Part shown: piece after piece, positions 10,524 to 16,008 of the stretch
Layout: each line of letters starts with the position of its first letter
Numbering within the stretch: the stretch's first letter is position 1
NCBI GenBank assembly: GCA_947631655.1
Contig: CANRME010000018.1
Span: 1-16,008 of the forward strand
Direction of reading: 5' to 3'
Source: an uncultured Bacilli bacterium
GTDB lineage: Bacteria; Bacillota_I; Bacilli_A; RF39; UBA660
Length of the DNA stretch: 16,008 nucleotides
Notes under the pieces: model-generated
What the model saw: the letters and a program-made list of their open reading frames with translations, nothing else
What the model was told of the DNA's origin: nothing
Database searches by the model: none
Made by a program: the position numbers and the translations under genes

Positions 10524-12255
10524 AAAACCAAACTGCATCTATATCGACACTAGTACTCTTAGGTAAATGTTTAGGTAAATCTAACCTTACTAATAAAGGT
10601 ACTTTAAAACTAACTCCAAAGGTAAGACAAGTTCCTGTTGTTAAAGATTTAACTTTCTCTAAAGTTTCAGGTGCAATATTCGTACTAATCGATTTAACTA
10701 TTTCAATATCTTTCGGATAAAATAATCTAAAAGCAATAAAATTAGAACACTGACTCAACGCGGTTGTGGATAATTCACTAGGTCTTTGGGTAATAAATAG
10801 AAGTATCGTTCCATATTTTCTTCCTTCTTTAGTTATTCTATCAAAGATATTATAACCTAAAATATTTATATCATTATCATTTTGCACATATCTATGTGCT
10901 TCCTCTAAAATAATATTTATAGGAAAACTTCCTCTATCCTTTAGATTAGTCGTATAGTTAAAGAATAATCTTGAAAATAACTTCGTAATTGTTTTAGCAA
11001 AATGGTCATCAAAATTATTTAAATTAACACAAGCTATTTGCACAGGTTTACCATTATCTTGAAAAAACATTTTAACAAAATTATCTTTGGAAATATAATT
11101 ACTTACATCAAATATTTCATGATTAGGGCTGTTGATAATACTATGAAGTCTTACCTTTAAAATATTATTTTGATTATAAGCTTCTTCATTATTTAAAACC
11201 CCTTCACTAATTAAAGCAAACTCTAAAGCATAATAAATATCATTTAAGTTATACACAATATTTTCTGGCAATTTTAAATCTTCTAAATTAACTTTACGAT
11301 AGTTTTGAAAAAATTCATTTAAAATTTGCATCGCATTAAGTTTACCTTGATCATCAATATGTAAGCATTGTCTTAAGGTTCTGTCATACCCCGGACTTTT
11401 AATAATCGTATCTAAATTTAGTGTATCAGTATAATAATTAGTTAACACAGCCATTATTTGGTCTCTTATTTGGACACTTGACCTTCCACTAGTTAAAATG
11501 TCGGATATACAAGAAGCAATTATATTATTTTTATAAGAAAAAATTAATGGGTCTGAACTTTTAAATATTTTAACTAATTGCAGAGTCTCTGATAATATAT
11601 GTATTTGATTTGCACTACTTATATCTAACATAATTGCTAAATCATCTTCATCTAAAAAATAAGCCGGAAATAGAAGTTGATTATCCAAAGGATTTCCTAA
11701 ACTATAATTTTTAGAGTTTAAACCTTCACTTGCTAAATCGGTAAAAGCATCGTGATACTCAGCATAAGCATCAAATAAAACTATATGGGCATTAACAGGT
11801 TTTTCTTTTCCAGTCGTAAATAAATTTTGTAATATCGTTGTAACCCCACAAGATTTCCCACTACCCGTATTTCCAATAATCGCACTATGATTAGCAAAGA
11901 AATTACTCACTGGCATATATATTTTATAATTATCATAAGTCGCACTAGTACCTAATAAAACACTTCTTTCATTCGAAGTCCCAATCATCGCTTGTAATTC
12001 CCCGACATTTATAACTCGAATCAAAGAATTTCCCGCTGGTTTCCTTATAACCCCACTTGAAAAGATATTATTTTTAATTTCTCCTACTAACATTACTTTT
12101 ATTAATTCATCACTTGTTAGTATAACTTCCCCTACTACTTTTCTTCCAGCTTCTTCAAATATAACATGACAATTCATTAAATGGGAAAGACTACTTCTAT
12201 TAACGTTTTCAATAGTAATTATATTATTTTCAATATTAAGTATTTTTCCAAACAT
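10522..12255 (-). CDS. HerA-type hexameric DNA translocase ATPase (DUF87)
   Basis: A 577-residue protein of the HerA/FtsK superfamily. The N-terminal region of about 100 residues fits a HerA-type beta barrel. The ATPase core has Walker A IIGNTGSGKS (126-135), the downstream VLFDAYAEYHDAF (159-171), Walker B INIILEEAH (446-454), EGRKYG (477-482) and the sensor motif LLFITQRPSELS (485-496), ending in FRLFYPKD. An insertion with low similarity fills about 200-400. HerA proteins translocate DNA; in archaea they pair with the nuclease NurA for end resection, and in bacteria related ATPases occur in some phage-defence systems. No NurA-, Sir2- or nuclease-like partner is visible here. The promoter is at 12283-12312, inside the end of holA. 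Confidence 0.83.
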   Translation of the reverse strand: MFGKILNIENNIITIENVNRSSLSHLMNCHVIFEEAGRKVVGEVILTSDELIKVMLVGEIKNNIFSSGVIRKPAGNSLIRVINVGELQAMIGTSNERSVLLGTSATYDNYKIYMPVSNFFANHSAIIGNTGSGKSCGVTTILQNLFTTGKEKPVNAHIVLFDAYAEYHDAFTDLASEGLNSKNYSLGNPLDNQLLFPAYFLDEDDLAIMLDISSANQIHILSETLQLVKIFKSSDPLIFSYKNNIIASCISDILTSGRSSVQIRDQIMAVLTNYYTDTLNLDTIIKSPGYDRTLRQCLHIDDQGKLNAMQILNEFFQNYRKVNLEDLKLPENIVYNLNDIYYALEFALISEGVLNNEEAYNQNNILKVRLHSIINSPNHEIFDVSNYISKDNFVKMFFQDNGKPVQIACVNLNNFDDHFAKTITKLFSRLFFNYTTNLKDRGSFPINIILEEAHRYVQNDNDINILGYNIFDRITKEGRKYGTILLFITQRPSELSTTALSQCSNFIAFRLFYPKDIEIVKSISTNIAPETLEKVKSLTTGTCLTFGVSFKVPLLVRLDLPKHLPKSTSVDIDAVWF

Positions 12256-12282
12256 AATAATCCCTACTTTATTCTTAAATTA

Positions 12283-12312
12283 AGTATACCATAAATTATT
12301 TAATTATCACAA
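12283..12312 (-). promoter_or_regulatory. Promoter of the HerA-like gene, overlapping the end of holA
   Basis: On the minus strand TTGTGA (12307-12312), 18-bp spacer, TATACT (12283-12288) preceded by TGG (extended -10). The ribosome binding site AGGGAT follows. Confidence 0.6.
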
Positions 12313-13226
12313 CTTTTTATTATAAATAATTCTACTCCTAAAAATGGTTCCATTAAACCAGCTTTTATTTGATAATCTAACTCTGCTAAAGCTAAAATTT
12401 TTTCTTCTAATTCCTCCAAAGTATATTTATAAGCTCTAATTTTATATTTATTTACTTGCCAATCTTGTAAACTTACTGAAGAACATACTTCTCTCATACT
12501 TTTTCCTTCATCTATCAAAAAGGTAACAATATGCATAAGACGATATTCTCTTCCTAGTATTGCTACTAACTTAATAGGTTCTTCTTTATTTAATTTATAA
12601 TCTTTAAGTAATCGTAGCGCTAAATCCAAATTTTTATCAGTAATGGCATCAACTAATTTAAAATCATTATCATTTAAAGTATAACTAACCACATTTAAAG
12701 CTATATCTAACGTAATATGTTTATCACTTAAATCTAATAACATTAATTTATCTAATTCATTTAAAATGATATCATAATTATTATTACAAGATGTTTTAAG
12801 ATAATTTAAAGCATCCCTATCTATTTTATAATTAAATTTTCTTAAATAATTAATTAAATTAGTATCTAGATCTTGAAATTTTGGTGGTTCTAGTTTTAAA
12901 ACCTTATGTTTACTAGCCATTACTTTCGTAACTTTCTTTCGCTCATCTAGTTTTTCATTAGATGTAAAAATAATTAAGTTATCAGTTTTAACTTCTTCTA
13001 AAAATTCACTTAAAGTAGTAGTATCTTCTTTAGATTTACTCGTAAATATATAAGCATTCTTAATTAAAACATTCCTTTTTTCCGAAAACAATGAACTATA
13101 TGACAAATCAGTTAATATATCATTAATACTAGTTTTAGTTAAATCAAATATTTCATAATTGTTTCCTAATTCTTGTAATTTATCTTGTAATAAACGATAA
13201 CTAGTATAATAAATTAAGTAAATCAT
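12300..13226 (-). CDS. holA: DNA polymerase III delta subunit
   Basis: The delta subunit is part of the clamp loader and opens the sliding clamp ring. The 308-residue protein is a little shorter than the usual 330-345. It has the family's divergent AAA+ fold without Walker motifs: an N-terminal domain with SLFSEKRNVLIKNAYIF (45-61), a lid region with YLKTSCNNNYDIILNELDKL (about 142-161), and a C-terminal collar domain with AILGREYRLMHIV and LAELDYQIKAGLMEP, both typical of HolA. Finding it downstream of comEC, as in many Bacillota, supports the call. The start has GGGTGAG 5 nt upstream and an extended -10 promoter at 13249-13257. Confidence 0.92.
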   Translation of the reverse strand: MIYLIYYTSYRLLQDKLQELGNNYEIFDLTKTSINDILTDLSYSSLFSEKRNVLIKNAYIFTSKSKEDTTTLSEFLEEVKTDNLIIFTSNEKLDERKKVTKVMASKHKVLKLEPPKFQDLDTNLINYLRKFNYKIDRDALNYLKTSCNNNYDIILNELDKLMLLDLSDKHITLDIALNVVSYTLNDNDFKLVDAITDKNLDLALRLLKDYKLNKEEPIKLVAILGREYRLMHIVTFLIDEGKSMREVCSSVSLQDWQVNKYKIRAYKYTLEELEEKILALAELDYQIKAGLMEPFLGVELFIIKSCDN

Positions 13227-13248
13227 AAATACTCACCCACTTAGTAAT

Positions 13249-13257
13249 AGTATAACA
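13249..13257 (-). promoter_or_regulatory. Extended -10 promoter element for holA
   Basis: On the minus strand TGTTATACT, an extended -10, lies 23 bp upstream of the holA start and directly after the upstream terminator; no clear -35 is seen. Confidence 0.5.
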
Positions 13258-13258
13258 T

Positions 13259-13307
13259 GAAAAAAGAGCTTAAGCTCTAATTTATTTAAACATTACTAGT
13301 AATGTTA
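13259..13307 (-). terminator. Terminator and perfect palindrome after the 13342 gene
   Basis: On the minus strand AGAGC-TTAA-GCTCT (13266-13279) is followed by T residues, a compact intrinsic terminator. Just upstream in transcription, AACATTA-CTAG-TAATGTT (13290-13307) is a perfect 18-bp palindrome, either an extra stem or a protein site. Confidence 0.65.
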
Positions 13308-13341
13308 TTATATTTTATTAATTTTTTTATTTAAAGTTCTT

Positions 13342-13863
13342 TTATTTTAATGAATAATTATTATTTTTAGACATTTGTAAATCAGCTATTGATTCATGAC
13401 AATGTTTAATAGCATCATTTTTTAAATTAAATGCTTCTTCGGGAATTGATGTTGCAACCACTTCATTACCTAAAGTAACTAAAGTAAATGAAAGAGGTGC
13501 CCTATGTATTTCTCTACTAAGATCTAAAATATCGTCAATACTAGTTATTTTATCTTTTAATCCCACATTATTTAAAGAGTGCTCTAAAAGTTTAGATTCT
13601 TCAGTCTCTTCAGCATTTAAAAGTAATACTGCTGAACCATCAGCATATAAGTCACATAAGGCTTGTCTTACTATAAATTTATTAAATAATCCTGGAAATC
13701 TATTATACTCATCATCTACTACTTTCGCTACAATATAACTATTTCCATTAAACGAAATAGCACCATAATAATCGGCATCCACTAACATTGTTCCCTTTTT
13801 AATTCCTATACCTTCCCAAGAACTACCTGCTGCTTCGTTATGTCCAAATTCAATTTTTTTCAT
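13342..13863 (-). CDS. Uncharacterised 173-aa protein
   Basis: Not recognised. The 173-residue protein starts MKKIEFGHNEAAGSSWEGIG behind an excellent ribosome binding site (AGGAGGA). The first part is glycine-rich and appears beta-rich (KKGTMLVDADYYGAISFNG), the later part contains acidic helices (LLLNAEETEESKLLEH, TSIDDILDLSREIH). No signal peptide or membrane helix is seen. It follows the 320-aa unknown gene by 39 bp on the same strand, so the two are probably co-transcribed; a weak extended -10 (TGGTATATT, minus strand, 13883-13891) could give it an extra promoter. A terminator lies 60-80 bp downstream. Confidence 0.7.
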   Translation of the reverse strand: MKKIEFGHNEAAGSSWEGIGIKKGTMLVDADYYGAISFNGNSYIVAKVVDDEYNRFPGLFNKFIVRQALCDLYADGSAVLLLNAEETEESKLLEHSLNNVGLKDKITSIDDILDLSREIHRAPLSFTLVTLGNEVVATSIPEEAFNLKNDAIKHCHESIADLQMSKNNNYSLK

Positions 13864-13902
13864 TACTATTCCTCCTACAATAAATATACCATATTTTTAT
13901 CA

Positions 13903-14865
13903 TTATTTTAATTTATGTTCTTCTTCATATTTCTTTTCTTGACGAGCCATTGCTTCTAAAATCATCGGCGTTGACGGATCATGTTCTAAAATACCACCTT
14001 TAATGAACATATGCTGATCCATCGGCACATTTTCCATTAAAGTAACGATTTCTTTTGTTAAATCTTTAGTATTACATTCAAACTCCCCATCGGTAAACAT
14101 ATCGCCTTCTTTAACTTTTCTTACCCCTTTTAAACTATTCACCATATCATAGTTACATACCTTAGGAATAAAATATTTTACCTGACATTTATCGCCAAAT
14201 GCTTTGATATCAATTGTTAAAGCATGTCCTAAATCTCTAGCCATTATTAATATTCGATCCTTTAAGGCTAAGATTTCCCTAGGACTTTCTATTTCTTCAA
14301 TCGGGTCTCTAGGAATATTTAAAAATAAGTCGTATGCCATATCATTTTGGACTCCATACAATATAGCATTACCATCTTTTGCTACCACTGGCATTTCTTG
14401 ATATAAGTTCTCATTATTAACTATACTAGCATGAATCGCATGTAAAAGTTCATTAACCGTCTCAATTTTATCAAAAATATCATTTGCACTTTTAGGTATT
14501 GCTTGGTATCCAAAAAAAGATTTTTCGACAATATTTATAAATTCTGGACGCATATTGGATAGATAAGTATGATAAAAAGAAGATACACTATCAATATTTG
14601 GATTTATATTACTAAGTTTTACCCGATATTTATTAAATAATTCTTTAATATTATTTTGTAAATAAGTATCATTTAATAAAAGACAAATTTTATCAAATAT
14701 CACTTCTAATTCATCTAAATTATTTGCTATTTTATTAAGATAATTAATCCGTGTATTTAAATCATAATCATCACTCGAATTAGGATTACTTTTTACTAAA
14801 ATTTCTTTAACTGCTAAATCATATTTAAAATATAATTGTAATTTTTCTAAATTCTCTTCCACCAT
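13903..14865 (-). CDS. Uncharacterised 320-aa protein
   Basis: Not recognised. A soluble, acidic 320-residue protein, MVEENLEKLQLYFKYDLAVKE. The first half is predicted helical (possible coiled coil around NYLNKIANNLDELEVIFDKI), the second half mixed, with RILIMARDLGHALTIDIK and VKYFIPKVCNYDMVN, and a charged end (RQEKKYEEEHKLK). The ATG at 14863-14865 is preferred: it follows GTAGGTGAAT, while the in-frame GTG 6 bp upstream lies inside that ribosome binding site. The likely promoter is TTTACA (14943-14948), 17-bp spacer, TACACT (14920-14925). It separates comEC from holA, which are often adjacent in Bacillota. Confidence 0.72.
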   Translation of the reverse strand: MVEENLEKLQLYFKYDLAVKEILVKSNPNSSDDYDLNTRINYLNKIANNLDELEVIFDKICLLLNDTYLQNNIKELFNKYRVKLSNINPNIDSVSSFYHTYLSNMRPEFINIVEKSFFGYQAIPKSANDIFDKIETVNELLHAIHASIVNNENLYQEMPVVAKDGNAILYGVQNDMAYDLFLNIPRDPIEEIESPREILALKDRILIMARDLGHALTIDIKAFGDKCQVKYFIPKVCNYDMVNSLKGVRKVKEGDMFTDGEFECNTKDLTKEIVTLMENVPMDQHMFIKGGILEHDPSTPMILEAMARQEKKYEEEHKLK

Positions 14866-14919
14866 ATTCACCTACTCTTTAATTAAATTATAATAAATAT
14901 CTAATAAAAATAAAATAAT

Positions 14920-14948
14920 AGTGTAAATAATTTTACAATATTTGTAAA
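14920..14948 (-). promoter_or_regulatory. Promoter of the 320-aa gene with inverted repeat
   Basis: On the minus strand TTTACA (14943-14948), 17-bp spacer, TACACT (14920-14925). TTTACAA (14932-14938) and TTGTAAA (14942-14948) are inverted repeats covering the -35. Confidence 0.55.
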
Positions 14949-14954
14949 CCCATT

Positions 14955-16008
14955 TTAAGCATAAGTTTTAATAAAATATTTATATTTTTTTAAAATTACT
15001 TCTATCGTTCCATCAACATCAGTACGATATATTTTAGAATTTGCTAAATTATTTAAAGTTTCAACATTAGGGTGCCCATATAAATTATTTTTACCAACAG
15101 AGATGACACCTATTTGTGGAATAATTTTATTAATAAATTCTTTACTAGATGAAGTATCCGACCCATGATGTCCCACTTTTAAAAAATTAATATTTTCTAA
15201 TTTATAGTTATTTACTATTTCTTTTTCTCTTTTTACTCCGGCATCTCCCATAAATAAAAACTTAATTCCTTCATAATTTAAATAAACGACATTTGAGTTA
15301 TCATTTTCATCATCTAATAACTTTGTATTTAAAAACTCTAAACAATGTTTATATATTTTTAACTTATTTGCTCCTTTATAATACTTGATTTTCTTTTCAT
15401 CTAAAATATCTATTAATTCCTGTTCTAAATCATTGATTTCGTCCCTATTAAAAATAACTCTTTTTACTTTAAAGTTTTCTACTAAATGCCCGGCTTCTCC
15501 CATATGATCAAAATCCCCATGCGTTATAATTAAATTATCTAGCCTTCTTATACCTAAACTTTTTAACAAAGTTATCGTATTATCTGTTAAGTAATACTTT
15601 TCTTTTTGCTCTTTCCATTCCTCCTTATTAAATTCCACTTTTCCTCCTGTATCAATTAATGTTACATCCTTCTTATAAGAGCTTATTATTAATGCACTAT
15701 CGCCCTGACCAACATCTAAAAAATAGGCATAAGCTTTACTATCTAATTTTGGTATTAAATAAGCTATAAATAAAACTATGAATAACATCCCGCCATATTT
15801 ATAATTTAAACTACTCGTAAACAAGTAAAAAATAAGATAATAAATACCTATAATTATAAAACTATGAATTGGTAATATAACTTTAAATATCGTAATACTA
15901 GCTAAGAAATTGTTTAAAAAATCTAAAATATTTAAAAAGATATTTAAAATAAAATCAATTGGTAACACTAAACTAATTAGTGATAAGGGATAAATTACCA
16001 TACTAATT
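14955..16008 (-). CDS. comEC: ComEC/Rec2 DNA internalisation protein, C-terminal part, cut by window edge
   Basis: ComEC forms the membrane channel that brings single-stranded DNA into competent cells. About 350 C-terminal residues are visible; the frame stays open to the window end, so the Met at 15999-16001 is internal. They hold the last hydrophobic segments of the competence domain (about 1-85 of the visible part) and a metallo-beta-lactamase-like domain: FLDVGQGDSALI (94-105), TLIDTGG (114-120), THGDFDHMGE (160-169), FLFMGDAG (248-255), VGHHGSDTSSS (276-286) and the C-terminal ISVGKNNLYGHP (300-311). This domain is thought to degrade the non-transported strand. No other competence genes are in the window. 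Confidence 0.95.
   Translation of the reverse strand, partial: ISMVIYPLSLISLVLPIDFILNIFLNILDFLNNFLASITIFKVILPIHSFIIIGIYYLIFYLFTSSLNYKYGGMLFIVLFIAYLIPKLDSKAYAYFLDVGQGDSALIISSYKKDVTLIDTGGKVEFNKEEWKEQKEKYYLTDNTITLLKSLGIRRLDNLIITHGDFDHMGEAGHLVENFKVKRVIFNRDEINDLEQELIDILDEKKIKYYKGANKLKIYKHCLEFLNTKLLDDENDNSNVVYLNYEGIKFLFMGDAGVKREKEIVNNYKLENINFLKVGHHGSDTSSSKEFINKIIPQIGVISVGKNNLYGHPNVETLNNLANSKIYRTDVDGTIEVILKKYKYFIKTYA

Noticed and set aside
14204..14401. 65-codon plus-strand ORF
   Set aside because: Shadow of the 320-aa gene; no ribosome binding site.
1..16008. tRNA or rRNA genes
   Set aside because: No cloverleaf-like stretch with the conserved GGTTCRANYC-type arm or rRNA-like segment was seen by eye.

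Overview
The window is AT-rich DNA from a low-GC Gram-positive bacterium of the Bacillota/Bacilli type, probably a small-genome uncultured gut lineage. That placement is an inference from base composition, strong AGGAGG-type ribosome binding sites, TTGACA/TATAAT promoters with frequent extended -10 (TGn) elements, and gene content. The cell makes peptidoglycan (murG, murB, ftsQ, ftsW), so it is not a wall-less mollicute. TGA is used as a stop codon, so the genetic code looks standard.

Layout. 1-305: start of nfo (endonuclease IV), minus strand, cut by the window edge. 306-1780: no conventional-size gene, but a tandem array of four related units of about 340 bp. Each unit encodes a 27-31 aa hydrophobic peptide on the minus strand, facing a convergent short RNA of about 100-120 nt on the plus strand. 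1781-5156: minus-strand operon murG-murB-ftsQ-queH, in transcription order. 5313-5723: small unknown gene, then ftsW, both plus. 6861-7873: cvpA-trx, minus. 7967-8896: rnhC (RNase HIII), plus. 8912-9626: two overlapping small unknown genes, minus. 9791-10462: a PemK/MazF-like protein and a 58-aa basic protein, plus. 10522-12255: HerA-type ATPase, minus. 12300-13226: holA, minus. 13342-14865: two unrecognised genes, minus. 14955-16008: 3' part of comEC, minus, running off the window.

The most interesting region is 379-1757. Its four units have the anatomy of type I toxin-antitoxin loci. Each has a toxin mRNA with its own TTGTTA/TATAAT promoter, a Shine-Dalgarno sequence locked in a hairpin, a short membrane-peptide ORF, and a 3' end that lies inside an antisense RNA with its own promoter and terminator. 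In each unit the 5' leader of the peptide mRNA is complementary to its own 3' end. The paired sequences differ between units but match within each unit, and two further stems show compensatory changes. I do not recognise this peptide family and have run no search. The rest of the window is mostly housekeeping (envelope synthesis, DNA replication and repair, queuosine, competence-type DNA uptake), with small accessory genes in the gaps.
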